This document shows positions 36,254-46,756 of a DNA stretch of 64,000 nucleotides, one piece after another. The stretch covers positions 1 through 64,000 of the forward strand of contig NZ_JAVDXT010000003.1 in NCBI RefSeq assembly GCF_031458075.1, in the 5' to 3' direction. Position 1 is the first letter of the stretch; every line of letters starts with the position of its first letter. The translations under genes and the position numbers were made by a program. The notes below the pieces were generated by a model that did not search any database, was not told the origin of the DNA, and saw nothing but the letters and a program-made list of their open reading frames with translations. This stretch comes from Rhodoferax_B ferrireducens_A. GTDB taxonomy: Bacteria > Pseudomonadota > Gammaproteobacteria > Burkholderiales > Burkholderiaceae_C.

Positions 36254-37522
36254 ATGGACACCGCACTTGCACCTCTCTCTGAAAAAATACAGGCCCTGCG
36301 CATCAACGGCCCGCGCCTGTGGGACTCGCTGATGGAGCTGGCCCAGATTGGCGCCACACCCAAGGGCGGCGTGTGTCGCCTGACCCTTACCGACCTCGAC
36401 AAGCAAGGCCGCGACCTGGTCACACGCTGGGCCACAGAGGCCGGCATGACGGTCACCATCGACAAGATCGGCAACGGCTTCATGCGCCGCCCGGGCCGCA
36501 ACAACAGCCTGCCACCCATCATGACCGGCAGCCACATCGACACCCAGCCGACCGGCGGCAAGTTCGACGGCAACTACGGCGTACTTGCCGGCATCGAGGT
36601 GGTACGCACGCTGAACGACCACGGCATCGAAACCGAGGCACCCATCGAAGTCGCGTTCTGGACCAACGAAGAAGGTTCGCGCTTTGTGCCGGTGATGATG
36701 GGCTCGGGCGTGTTCGCCAAGGCCTTCACCTTGGAGCATGCCTACGCCGCCACCGATACCGAAGGCAAGAGCGTGCAAGGCGAGCTGGAGCGCATAGGCT
36801 ACGTCGGCGAACAAGAGCCCGGCGACCACCCGATTGGCGCCTACTTCGAAACCCATATCGAGCAAGGCCCGGTGCTGGAAGACAACGACGTGACCATCGG
36901 CGTGGTGCAGGGCGTGCTGGGCATCCGCTGGTTCGACTGCACCGTCACCGGCATGGAAGCCCACGCCGGCCCCACGCCCATGGCGCTGCGCAAGGACGCG
37001 ATGCTGGCCGCCACCCACATCATGCAAGACGTGGTGGCCGCCGCCCACCGCCACCCGCCGCACGGCCGCGGCACCGTGGGCATGGTGCAGGTGTTCCCGA
37101 ACAGCCGCAACGTGATACCCGGCCGCGTGAAGTTCAGCATCGACCTGCGCAACAGCACCGATGCGTTGGTGGACCAGATGGCCGACGAAGTCAAAGCCCT
37201 AGCCGCCAAAGTGGCGCAGGAGCACGGCGTGGACGTGAATATCGAACTGGTGTCCAGCTACAACGCCATCGCCTTCCACAAGGACTGCATAGACGCCGTA
37301 GCCCGCGCCGCCAAGAACCTCGGCTACTCCAATATGCCCGCCGTGTCAGGTGCCGGCCACGATGCCGTCTACATGGCCAAGCTGACGTCGAGCGGCATGA
37401 TCTTCATCCCGTGCAAGGATGGCATCAGCCACAACGAGATTGAAGATGCGAAGCCGGAGCACATTACCGCGGGGTGCAATGTGCTGTTGCATGCGATGTT
37501 GGAGCGGGCTGGGGTGGTTTGA
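36254..37522 (+). CDS. Zn-dependent N-carbamoyl amidohydrolase (beta-ureidopropionase / HyuC-AllC family)
   Basis: 422 residues of the M20-like amidase family. Metal ligands are visible in GSHIDTQPTGGKFDGNYG, WTNEEGSRF and THIEQGPVLED, with the distal His in GAGHDAVYMAK. EAHAGPTPMALRKDAM is the dimerisation-domain motif shared with allantoate amidohydrolase and L-carbamoylases. Directly following dihydropyrimidinase, it most likely hydrolyses N-carbamoyl-beta-alanine to beta-alanine, CO2 and ammonia, completing the reductive route. ATG at 36254 is preferred over starts inside hydA. Confidence 0.87.
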   Translation: MDTALAPLSEKIQALRINGPRLWDSLMELAQIGATPKGGVCRLTLTDLDKQGRDLVTRWATEAGMTVTIDKIGNGFMRRPGRNNSLPPIMTGSHIDTQPTGGKFDGNYGVLAGIEVVRTLNDHGIETEAPIEVAFWTNEEGSRFVPVMMGSGVFAKAFTLEHAYAATDTEGKSVQGELERIGYVGEQEPGDHPIGAYFETHIEQGPVLEDNDVTIGVVQGVLGIRWFDCTVTGMEAHAGPTPMALRKDAMLAATHIMQDVVAAAHRHPPHGRGTVGMVQVFPNSRNVIPGRVKFSIDLRNSTDALVDQMADEVKALAAKVAQEHGVDVNIELVSSYNAIAFHKDCIDAVARAAKNLGYSNMPAVSGAGHDAVYMAKLTSSGMIFIPCKDGISHNEIEDAKPEHITAGCNVLLHAMLERAGVV

Positions 37523-37564
37523 GCGACTGACTCGCTGTTAAGCCTAACAAGCGGACGTCTTGGG

Positions 37565-37621
37565 ACAAACCAACCTCTGACGCCCGTACTTATTGCGCAA
37601 GAAGCTCCTAAATCAGGAGCA
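37565..37621 (+). repeat. Intergenic repeat copy 12 (divergent copy)
   Basis: AAACCAACCTCTGACGC head, TTATTGCGCAAGAAGC core and a terminal hairpin GCTCCT/AGGAGC, which replaces the GCTATT/AATAGC arms of other copies by paired changes. Lies between two convergent genes. Confidence 0.65.
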
Positions 37622-37627
37622 TTTCTT
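37600..37627. terminator. Bidirectional terminator between the pyrimidine operon and the deaminase gene
   Basis: Stem GCTCCT/AGGAGC flanked by AAGAA on the left and TTTCTT on the right, between convergent genes ending at 37522 and 37661. It is formed by the tail of a repeat copy. Confidence 0.55.
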
Positions 37628-37660
37628 GTCAGTCACTCGGGCATTCGGCGGCCCTTGCCC

Positions 37661-38674
37661 TCACCAAGCCCGCAGCTCCTGCAGCAACCCCGCCTTCACA
37701 TCCGCGCTCGCAAAGCTAGCCTCAATCGAAGTCCGCGCCACAGCCCGCGTCACTTCATCCGTCCACCCGAACGCCTGCCGACACAGCGCGTATTCACCCA
37801 CCAGACTCGCACCCAACAGCGCCGGGTCATCGGTGTTGACGGAGACGCGAACGCCCGCCTGTCGCAGCCGGTCAATCGGGTGCACTTCAATCGACGGATA
37901 AACCCCAAGCACCAGATTCGACGTAGGGCACACGCCCAGCGGTATCTGCCTATCCGCCAGCATCTGCACCAGCGCCGGGTCTTCGGTGGCGCGCACGCCG
38001 TGGTCGATGCGATCGGCGCCCAGCAGGTCCACGGCGTCCCACACGCCTTCGGGGCCGCTGGATTCGCCCGCGTGCACGGTGCGGCGCAGGCCGGCGCTGC
38101 CGGCCTTGCGGAAGGCTTCGGCAAACCGGGGGCCGGTGCGGCCGGCGGTGGCTTCGTTGCCGTCTACCGACAGCGCCACCACACGCGGATGGCGCAGAGT
38201 GGTGAGCGTGTCCACCAGCTCAATGGCGGCGTCGGCCGACTGGGTGCGCAGCAGGCTGACGCACAGGCCCACACCGGGCAGGCCGTCCTGCTCGGCCGCG
38301 GTGAAGCCCGCGTCGATGGCATCAAGCATGGCGCCCAGGCGGCCGTGCCAGGCATGCCAGTGCGTGGGGTTGAAGATGACGTCGGCATAGCCCGTGCCGT
38401 TGGCCGCCAGCCGCTGGCTGAGGCCGTAGCTCAGCTCCACCAGACGGTCTTGGGTGCGGGCCAGGCCGCAGGCCAGATCCAGAAAACCCAGAAAGTCCGC
38501 CAGTCCCGAGAACTTGAACAAGTCCTGTTGCGGGCGAGGCAAGGCCACGCCTTCGGTGTAGGCCCACTGCGCGATCAGGGCGGCTTCAAAGCAGCCCTCC
38601 AGATGCAGATGCACTTCGGCCTTGGGCAGTGCCTTCAGGCGAATCTCTTCAGCGGATGGCGAAGGCAGGTTCAT
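37661..38674 (-). CDS. Adenosine deaminase family protein
   Basis: 337 residues. Metal motif LPKAEVHLHLEGC (His-x-His) near the N-terminus, ALSVDGNEA, the catalytic RTVHAGESSGPEGVWDAV with HxGE, GADRIDHGVRA, and PLGVCPTSNLVLG and VSVNTDDPALLG, i.e. the complete zinc/catalytic set of the adenosine/adenine deaminase family. Deaminates adenosine, adenine or a related amine in purine salvage. Sequence alone does not separate adenosine from adenine deaminase. Its start overlaps the stop of the DUF4287 gene (ATGA), implying translational coupling. Confidence 0.85.
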   Translation of the reverse strand: MNLPSPSAEEIRLKALPKAEVHLHLEGCFEAALIAQWAYTEGVALPRPQQDLFKFSGLADFLGFLDLACGLARTQDRLVELSYGLSQRLAANGTGYADVIFNPTHWHAWHGRLGAMLDAIDAGFTAAEQDGLPGVGLCVSLLRTQSADAAIELVDTLTTLRHPRVVALSVDGNEATAGRTGPRFAEAFRKAGSAGLRRTVHAGESSGPEGVWDAVDLLGADRIDHGVRATEDPALVQMLADRQIPLGVCPTSNLVLGVYPSIEVHPIDRLRQAGVRVSVNTDDPALLGASLVGEYALCRQAFGWTDEVTRAVARTSIEASFASADVKAGLLQELRAW

Positions 38675-38886
38675 GGTTTGGCCTGGGCCAGGCAATGTGC
38701 GACGACGGCATTGGCATGGCCGTGGCCCATGCCGTGCTCTGCCTTGAGCCAGTTGACGATCTCCATGTGCTTCTTGCCCTGCTGCTGGCGCACCAGGCCG
38801 AACCAATGGTCCATGGGGTGGCCGTAGGTCTTCTCGATGGAGGGGAAATACGAGGCCGGGCCTTTGACTTTTTCGGGTGCTGCCAT
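38671..38886 (-). CDS. DUF4287-type small protein coupled to the deaminase gene
   Basis: 71 residues, starting MAAPEKVKGPASYFPSIEK, with GHPMDHWFGLVRQQQGKKHM and LKAEHGMGHGHANAVVAHCL. This pattern (PxSYFPxIExKxG, then the HG-MGHGHANAxV end) is that of the DUF4287 domain, whose function is unknown. AAGGAG is well placed before ATG 38886; the in-frame start 16 codons upstream is less likely. Overlaps the deaminase start by 4 bases, so the two are made together. Confidence 0.75.
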   Translation of the reverse strand: MAAPEKVKGPASYFPSIEKTYGHPMDHWFGLVRQQQGKKHMEIVNWLKAEHGMGHGHANAVVAHCLAQAKP

Positions 38887-39224
38887 GGTGAACTCCTTGC
38901 CATAGGGATGGGGACTGCTGTACGGTGCCAGCAAGATGCTAACCGGGGCGCATTACGGAGGATTCACGTAAAACAAGCCTCTGGTGCATGCCGCACCTGC
39001 AGCAACAGCTCCTTATTCTGTAGCAAATCCAAGGCCGCTGCACTTTCTGCACCACCATCTTGCGCCCGCCCATTCGTCTCTTTGAAAACGCCTATCCGAT
39101 GCATAAATTTTATTGAGTTCTGAAAGTCATAGTAATTAATTACCATGCTTGCTCGTGTCAAATCTCTGCGGCACGATGTGACAAGAAACCTCGCCATCCC
39201 ATCGACAAGACAAAGGAGCTCCCC
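38887..39224. other. 338-base divergent intergenic region before katG
   Basis: Holds one copy of the dispersed repeat (38969-39026) and an AT-rich stretch (39100-39150) that probably carries the katG promoter; TTGAGT at 39113 with an AT-rich hexamer 17 bases on is a weak candidate. No clear OxyR or Fur site and no gene were seen. The AAGGAG at 39213-39218 is the katG ribosome-binding site. Confidence 0.5.
38969..39026 (+). repeat. Intergenic repeat copy 7
   Basis: AAACAAGCCTCTGGTGC head, CACCTGC core and a GCTCC...GTAGCA tail. Upstream of katG, between divergent genes. Confidence 0.65.
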
Positions 39225-41393
<2,169 letters not shown>

Positions 41394-41423
41394 GCCCCCA
41401 GGCTGAAAGGCCGACTTCAGCAG

Positions 41424-41458
41424 CCCCGGATGGAGCCCATCGCTTGCTTCATCCGGGG
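41424..41458 (+). terminator. katG downstream hairpin
   Basis: 13-base arms (CCCCGGATGGAGC and its near-complement, one G-T pair) around a 9-base loop, 30 bases after the katG stop. No T-tract follows, so it may protect the 3' end rather than terminate. Confidence 0.5.
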
Positions 41459-41524
41459 TGAATTGGGGTGCTGGTGGCGTGGGTCCATCTCGAATTTGGA
41501 GCGCCTTTGCATGGAGGCAAAAAC

Positions 41525-41560
41525 AAAATCCCCGGGCATGGATATGGCCGGGGATTTTGC
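41525..41560. terminator. Strong intrinsic terminator
   Basis: A perfect 12-bp stem, CAAAATCCCCGG with CCGGGGATTTTG, around a 12-base loop. The A-run on the left and T-run on the right allow termination in either direction. Most likely the true end of the katG transcript. Confidence 0.75.
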
Positions 41561-41746
41561 TTTTGGGATCACAACCTTTGTGGGGTCGAAGTGCTCGGTT
41601 CTGGCTTGTGGCCAGAGTGGCTGGGGTCTGTGGATTGCAGAGACTTCAGTGTAGGCCAGGGCCGCGGGCAGAATATTGCGTTATCGCTGCTGAATTCTGG
41701 TTTATTGGCATAATCTGCCAATATTTAAGAAAATCAAGGCATCCAC

Positions 41747-42211
41747 ATGGTTTTAGACCGCTACGACAGGCAAATTCTGGAAATTCTGCAGGTCGACGGC
41801 CGTGTCAACAACCAGGACCTGGCCGACCGCATTGGCCTGTCGCCCTCACCCTGCCTGCGCCGGGTGCGGGCGCTGGAGGAATCGGGCCTGATCCTGGGCT
41901 ACCGGGCCTTGCTGGATGCCAAAAAACTGGGGCTGTCGCTGATGGCCCTGGTGCATATCTCCATGGACCGCCACACGCCCGAGCGCTTCGCCAACTTCGA
42001 GGCCTCGGTGGACGTGTTGCCCGAGGTGCTGGAATGCCTGCTGATCACCGGGCAGGACGCCGACTACCAGGTCAAAGTGTTCGTACGCGATATGGACCAC
42101 TACCAGGACTTGCTGCTCAACAAGCTGACGCGCATCGAAGGCGTGACCGGCGTGCATTCCAGCTTTGTACTGCGCCGGGTGGTGGACAGGACGGCGCTGG
42201 CGCTGGCCTGA
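41747..42211 (+). CDS. Lrp/AsnC-family transcriptional regulator
   Basis: 154 residues. N-terminal HTH: LDRYDRQILEILQVDGRVNNQ and LSPSPCLRRVRALEESGLI; the C-terminal RAM/AsnC ligand domain contains VLECLLITGQDADYQVKVFVRD and GVTGVHSSFVLRRVV. Senses amino acids and controls metabolic or transport genes. No target is obvious: it is bounded by terminators upstream and a repeat downstream, so it looks monocistronic. Confidence 0.9.
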   Translation: MVLDRYDRQILEILQVDGRVNNQDLADRIGLSPSPCLRRVRALEESGLILGYRALLDAKKLGLSLMALVHISMDRHTPERFANFEASVDVLPEVLECLLITGQDADYQVKVFVRDMDHYQDLLLNKLTRIEGVTGVHSSFVLRRVVDRTALALA

Positions 42212-42289
42212 GTCTGCAGCAGGGGCGCGCTACCCGTGGTCCGGTAAAGCCGGTTCCCACCGGAGGTTCAGTCGCTACCATGGTTTTAA

Positions 42290-42349
42290 GCAAACTAATC
42301 CTCTAACGTAGGCAATATTTGCGCTAATAGCTCTTTATTTTGTAGCAAA
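42290..42349 (+). repeat. Intergenic repeat copy 8
   Basis: AAACTAATCCTCTAACG head, TTTGCGCTAATAGCTC core and TTTTGTAGCA tail. Lies between the Lrp-type gene and the HD-GYP gene. A GC-rich stretch before it (42238-42265) can also fold. Confidence 0.6.
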
Positions 42350-42442
42350 GAGCTTGCGCCCATGGGCCAGCAATACAATTAAAGGCGCTTTGGAAAAGCT
42401 GCCGCACAAGCACCGCGGTGGCTTCGATAAGGTGGCCATGAT

Positions 42443-43654
42443 GTGAGCGGCGATGTTGACCTGAGTGCACAAACCATGAAACTGCTGCGGCTACCACAAT
42501 CAAAAGTGCAACTTGGCGTTGCGCTGCCGTGGAATGTGCGCGATGAAAATACCAACCTCTTGCTGTCCAAAGGGCACGTCGTCGAAAACGAGTACCAATT
42601 GGAGGCCTTGCTGGAACGCGGGGCGTTTGTGGATGCCGAGGAGGTCAAGGCCAGCAGCCGGCCCACGGGCGCCGACGCGGACCCGAGTAAAACCGTGGTT
42701 GCGGTCCCCAATTTGTTCACGCTGTGGGAGCGCACCACCGCTGAGCTGCAAAAGCTGGTTTCCAACGTAGCCCAGTCGACCGATTTCTCCACAGAGACGG
42801 ATCAATTTGCACGGCATATCGTGGAATTGATAGACGCCGATCCCGACATCTGCATTTACCGCATGGTGCGCCAGGAAAACACGCAGGCTTTTTACTATGG
42901 CTATGCCCACGCCGTGCATGCAGCAGCGCTTTGCGTCCTGCTGGCGCGGCGCCTGAATTGGCCCGCTGAACAGATGATGAGCTTGGTCAAAGCCGCCCTC
43001 ACCATGAACATGACGATTCTGGACCTCCAAGGACAAATGGCGGCCCAGGACCACCCGATGCGCGACAAACAGCGCGCAGCGATCCAAAGCCACCCCAGGC
43101 AATGCGTGGAACTGCTGGAGAAAGCCGGCGTCACCGATGCGCACTGGCTGGCCGCCGTGGCCCAACACCATGAGCGCAGCGATGGCACGGGCTATCCCGC
43201 GGGGACCAGCGACATCAATGCGCTGGCCAGCGCCCTGCGATTGGTCGATATATTCGTGTCGAAAATCAGCCCCCGAACGATTCGTCCGGCCCTGGCCGTT
43301 CCAGAGGCCATCCGCCAGTTGCTGCGCGACGACCGTGCCAACCCGCTCGCGACCGCGCTGGTCAAAGAACTTGGCATGTATCCACCGGGCGAGTTCGTCA
43401 AATTGGCCTCGGGCGAATTGGGCATCGTGGTCAAGCGTACCGACAGTGTGCGTGCCCCGATTGTTGCCACCATCACCGACACCAACGGCAAGCCCATCGC
43501 GCGCACCGTGCGCCAAGACACGGCACAAGCCAGTTACGCGATTGTTGGCAGTGCAACGGACAAGGCCATGCTGGCGCGATTGCCACCGGAGAGGTTGTAT
43601 GGCTTTTCCACCGTCCAAACCCCTCAAGCTGCGCTGGATCCCCGGCTGGGCTGA
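42443..43654 (+). CDS. HD-GYP domain protein with a degenerate catalytic HD motif
   Basis: About 403 residues. The N-terminal part (residues 15-110) resembles the DUF3391-type domain found before HD-GYP domains. The HD-GYP domain spans about 150-300: an initial His pair (YAHAVHAAALC, 156 and 159), SHPRQ, and the HHERSDGTGYPAG motif (242-254). The central HD dyad that normally follows a run of Leu/Ala is replaced by Met-Asn (LTMNMTILDL, 188-189). HD-GYP enzymes hydrolyse cyclic di-GMP through a di- or tri-iron site needing the HD pair, so this one may bind but not cleave. A C-terminal tail follows (300-403). GTG 42443 follows AAGGTGG; ATG at 42476 is an alternative start. Confidence 0.8.
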   Translation: MSGDVDLSAQTMKLLRLPQSKVQLGVALPWNVRDENTNLLLSKGHVVENEYQLEALLERGAFVDAEEVKASSRPTGADADPSKTVVAVPNLFTLWERTTAELQKLVSNVAQSTDFSTETDQFARHIVELIDADPDICIYRMVRQENTQAFYYGYAHAVHAAALCVLLARRLNWPAEQMMSLVKAALTMNMTILDLQGQMAAQDHPMRDKQRAAIQSHPRQCVELLEKAGVTDAHWLAAVAQHHERSDGTGYPAGTSDINALASALRLVDIFVSKISPRTIRPALAVPEAIRQLLRDDRANPLATALVKELGMYPPGEFVKLASGELGIVVKRTDSVRAPIVATITDTNGKPIARTVRQDTAQASYAIVGSATDKAMLARLPPERLYGFSTVQTPQAALDPRLG

Positions 43655-43686
43655 TATGCCACCGGGGCCAGCGCAATCGCTGGCTG

Positions 43687-44649
43687 TTAGCCCAGCGCCA
43701 GTTCGGCCAGCTTGACCGCCCCCTCAAAACTCCGAGCGCCGCCGATGAACAGGTTCAGGTGGCAGAACACGCTGTCGGGCACGCCGGTCACTGCCGCCAG
43801 TTCCTGGTCGCGCAGGCCGGCCCAGCTGGCGGGCAGGTCCATGCGGGTGTCGAAGGAGCCCACTTCCGCCGGCACGGTCTTGATCTGGTACTGGTTGCCG
43901 TCGGAATCCGGGTAGATCACAAACATCACCTCGGGCATTTCGTCCACCACCACGCGGGTCCAGGGCATGCCGCCCTCGCGCAAATGCAGCAGCTTGCCGC
44001 CCAGCAGGCGGGGCGCCTGGCGCACGATGTCCATGGCGCGGATCTGCGCCACCTTCTTGCTGATCGCGTGGTCCAGAAACTTGCGCGTGATGGCGATGGC
44101 CTCGCGGAAGCGGGTTTCCAGCAGTTGGGCCTTGGCGGCCAGGTCCAGGCCCTGCTCTTCCAGCCAGTGCGTGTTCAGCTGCGCGACCAGGCTGGACAGG
44201 CCGAAGATGCCGGGCGCCACGTCGCCCTGGCCGGTGTCGACGATGTCCAGGTACTGCACCAGCGAGTGGTCAATGGTGTTTACCACGCTGGCCACGGCGG
44301 CCTCGTCCAAGCTGTGGCCATGGGTCTGGGCCCAGGCCTGCACATAGGCGGCACCAAAGGCCGACCAGACCAGGCCGGCACTGGCATAGCCCACGCCGGG
44401 CACGATGGCGCCATCGACCAACCGCGGCGGGCGCGCGCCTTCAAAGCCGCGCTGGTGGTGGTCGAAACGGCCGCTGGCCGCATCCCAGGTACCGCCCACG
44501 TCGACCACAAAGTCGGCGGTAGCGATCAAGGCCTTGTCGCGGGTGCGCAGCAGCGTATGCGATGGGAAAACCCCCATCAAAACGCCGACGCCAAAAACGT
44601 CGTCGGCATGGAAAGTGCCACTGTGCGTGGCTATCGTGGTGTGGGTCAT
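43687..44649 (-). CDS. MYG1-family metal-dependent exonuclease/phosphohydrolase
   Basis: 320 residues. ATHSGTFHADDVFGVGVL and ASGRFDHHQRGFEG are the two DHH-superfamily-like metal motifs of the MYG1 (UPF0160) family, and SLVQYLDIVDTGQGD and HREGGMPW-like LREGGMPWTRVVV continue it. Eukaryotic MYG1 is a 3'-5' RNA exonuclease, but the bacterial role is not established. Ends GAVKLAELALG. Apparently monocistronic, with a repeat copy between its start and the following minus-strand operon's end. Confidence 0.87.
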   Translation of the reverse strand: MTHTTIATHSGTFHADDVFGVGVLMGVFPSHTLLRTRDKALIATADFVVDVGGTWDAASGRFDHHQRGFEGARPPRLVDGAIVPGVGYASAGLVWSAFGAAYVQAWAQTHGHSLDEAAVASVVNTIDHSLVQYLDIVDTGQGDVAPGIFGLSSLVAQLNTHWLEEQGLDLAAKAQLLETRFREAIAITRKFLDHAISKKVAQIRAMDIVRQAPRLLGGKLLHLREGGMPWTRVVVDEMPEVMFVIYPDSDGNQYQIKTVPAEVGSFDTRMDLPASWAGLRDQELAAVTGVPDSVFCHLNLFIGGARSFEGAVKLAELALG

Positions 44650-44696
44650 GGGCCGATTTTAATGAAAGCCCGTCCACGCGCATGCCCGGAATTTAT

Positions 44697-44752
44697 AGAA
44701 AATCGGCCTCAGGCGCAGGTACTACCTGCGCCAGCAGCTATCAAAATAATAG
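44697..44752 (+). repeat. Intergenic repeat copy 9
   Basis: AAATCGGCCTCAGGCGC head, CTACCTGCGCCAGC core, AGCTATC tail with ATAGT. Immediately downstream of the last gene of the organosulfur operon. Confidence 0.7.
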
Positions 44753-44756
44753 TATT

Positions 44757-45800
44757 TCAGAGGACTGCCTCCAACACCGGGGCGGCCGGCTCCGCCACCG
44801 GCCGCCAGCCCAGCGCCGGCGCGATGGAGCGCAGCACGTCGTGCAGGATTTGCGCGTAGTCCTGCGGCGCGAAGTCATAGGGCAGCTCCAGGCGCAGCTC
44901 GCGCACCAGCGGCAGCACCGGGTCCCGGCGCAGCTGCTCCAGTATCTCGTCGCTGCTGCCCACCAGGTCCGGCGCAAACAGGGTGCGGCGCTCGCCCTGC
45001 GGCTGCAGGGTGCGGGCCTTGCGGCTTTCGGCATAGGCGCGGTAGCGCTGGCGCGTGGCGGCGTCGGCGCTGTCCAGCGGCACGATGACGCGGCCCAGCG
45101 CGATGCGGGGCGTGTAGTCGGCCGTCCAGTGCTGCTGGAACAGCGCCACGTGGCCGCGCTGGGTTGCGTAGAAATCGTCCGAAGTCTCGCCGGTATTGAT
45201 ATTGCCCAGCAGCAAGTGGAAGCCGTTGCGCCCCGCCCATTCCACCGAGCGGCGCGAGCCGCCGCCGTACCACAGGCGTTGGTCCAGGCCCGGTGCCCAG
45301 GGGTGCAGGCGCGCGCGCTGCGGCCCGGCAGGCGACGGGATCAGTGCGTTCTCGTCGCCGATCCAGCCGCCTTGCAGATTGCCGCGCAGACGGGCGACGC
45401 GCTGGTGGGAGTAGTCCACGTCCTTGGCGTCGCCGTCCAGAAAGCGTTCGCCCAGCAGCGGGCCGTACGGCGGCGCGCCGGCGCTTAAACCGACGTGCAG
45501 ACGGCCGCGCGACAGCACGTCCACCGTGGCCAGGTCTTCGGCCAGGCGGAACGGGTTCTCGTAGCCCATCTGTATCACCGCCGTGCCCAGCGCGATGCGG
45601 CGCGTGCGCTGGCTGGCCGCGGCCAGGAATACGCTGGCCGAGGACACGGCACGCTCCAGGTGCCGCTGGCGCACCCAGGCGTGGTCGTAGCCCAGGTCTT
45701 CGCCCTGCTGGAACAGCTGCAGGCTCTGCTCCAGGCCGGTGTAGGGGTCGGTATCGGTGTAGTTGCCGGGGGTCAGAAAGCCGAGTTGCTGGATCGCCAT
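44757..45800 (-). CDS. LLM-class flavin-dependent oxidoreductase (organosulfur operon, last gene)
   Basis: 347 residues of the bacterial luciferase-like monooxygenase superfamily: LGFLTPGNYTDTDPY, GYDHAWVRQRHLERAVSS, ALGTAVIQMGYENPFRLAEDLATVD and LSRGRLHVGLSAGAP are standard LLM strand/helix elements. The family uses reduced flavin and O2 to oxidise C-S, C-N or C-H bonds. ATG at 45800 is 2 bases after the stop of the second binding-protein gene. The third LLM enzyme of the operon, with a different subfamily signature from the other two, so it probably acts on another sulfur compound or a later step. Confidence 0.85.
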   Translation of the reverse strand: MAIQQLGFLTPGNYTDTDPYTGLEQSLQLFQQGEDLGYDHAWVRQRHLERAVSSASVFLAAASQRTRRIALGTAVIQMGYENPFRLAEDLATVDVLSRGRLHVGLSAGAPPYGPLLGERFLDGDAKDVDYSHQRVARLRGNLQGGWIGDENALIPSPAGPQRARLHPWAPGLDQRLWYGGGSRRSVEWAGRNGFHLLLGNINTGETSDDFYATQRGHVALFQQHWTADYTPRIALGRVIVPLDSADAATRQRYRAYAESRKARTLQPQGERRTLFAPDLVGSSDEILEQLRRDPVLPLVRELRLELPYDFAPQDYAQILHDVLRSIAPALGWRPVAEPAAPVLEAVL

Positions 45801-45802
45801 AT

Positions 45803-46736
45803 TCAGAACTTCGGCAAGCCCGGCGGATTGGTTTCGGCCTTCGGCAGTGCCTCTTCGGCCAGGCTCCAGCGGGCCAGCGCCTGGGCGTATTTGCCGTTCT
45901 GCACCAGGCTGTTCAGCGCCTGCGTCAAGGCCGGGGCCAGGCCGCTGTCCTTGCGGGTGGCGATGCCCACGTCGGAGCGCAGCGGCCAGCCGGCATTCAC
46001 CGTGCCGACCAGGCGGGTCTTGCCGTCGCGCGCGGCCACATAGGCCTGTGGCCCATTCGGGTTGAAGTTGGCATCGGCCCGGCCCGACACCAGGGCCAGC
46101 GACTGCACCTGCGGGTCGTCGTAGAACTGCAGCTCCAGCGGCTTCAGGCCGGCGGCGACATTGCGCTTGTTCCATTCCAGCAGGATCTTTTCCTGGTTGG
46201 TGCCCGAGCCGGTGATGATGCGCAGGCCGGCCACATCCTTAGGCTCCTTGATGGACTTGACCGCGCTGTCGTTGCGCACATAAAAGCCGTGCAGGCCCAG
46301 GCGGTACGAGGAGAAGTCGAACTTCTCCTTGCGCAGCTCGGTCACGCCGACGTTGGAGATCACCGCATCCACCTTGCCGGATGCCAAGGCCAGCGGCCAG
46401 TCGGCCCACTGGGTGGGCACCAGTTCCAGCCTCAGCCCCAGCGTCTGCGCTACCAGCAGCGCCACCTCGGGGTCGGCGCCGATGATGGTCTTGCTGTCGC
46501 TGGCGTAGCTGGAGATGGGCAGGCCAAACGGGTTGATGCCCACGGTCAGCACGCCTTCCTTCACCCATTTGTAGTCCTTGGGCAGGGTGGCTGCGGCGGT
46601 CGCATCCTTGCTGGTGCTGGTCCGGCCCGCCTGCTCGGGGCTGAGGTCAAAGCTGCTGGCGGCCACGGCCGGCAAGGCCAGCAGCGCACAGGCCGCCAGC
46701 GCGTTCAGAGTTCTTAGGAATCGCATAGAAGCCATC
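45803..46736 (-). CDS. ABC transporter substrate-binding protein, amino-acid type (second of a tandem pair)
   Basis: About 311 residues, an SBP_bac_3-type periplasmic protein with a signal peptide (RFLRTLNALAACALLALPAVAA). Motifs WVKEGVLTVGINPFGLP, IIGADPEVALLVAQTLG, VEIRKE-like VTELRKEKFDFSSY, and KEPKDVAGLRIITGSGTNQ are shared closely with the paralogue encoded just before it, so the pair is a tandem duplication. Likely binds a cysteine derivative for the fused permease-ATPase. The start is unclear (ATG 46736 or 46727; no strong Shine-Dalgarno at either). Confidence 0.85.
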
Positions 46737-46756
46737 GTTAAAAGGTTCAACACCGG

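Larger units (their letters stand above)
41394..41746. other. 353-base gap between katG and the Lrp-type regulator gene
   Basis: Contains two hairpins: 41424-41458, and a strong one at 41525-41560 listed separately. Short open frames here have no family similarity and overlap the hairpins. The AT-rich stretch 41690-41730 just before the regulator (TTTATTGGCATAATC region) looks like its promoter. No gene was recognised. Confidence 0.5.

Noticed and set aside
34798..36332. Second long plus-strand frame (34866-36332) inside hydA
   Set aside because: It is an Arg-rich out-of-frame shadow of the dihydropyrimidinase gene.
38887..39224. OxyR, PerR or Fur site in the katG promoter
   Set aside because: I could not find a site with convincing spaced symmetry; nothing claimed beyond a weak promoter.
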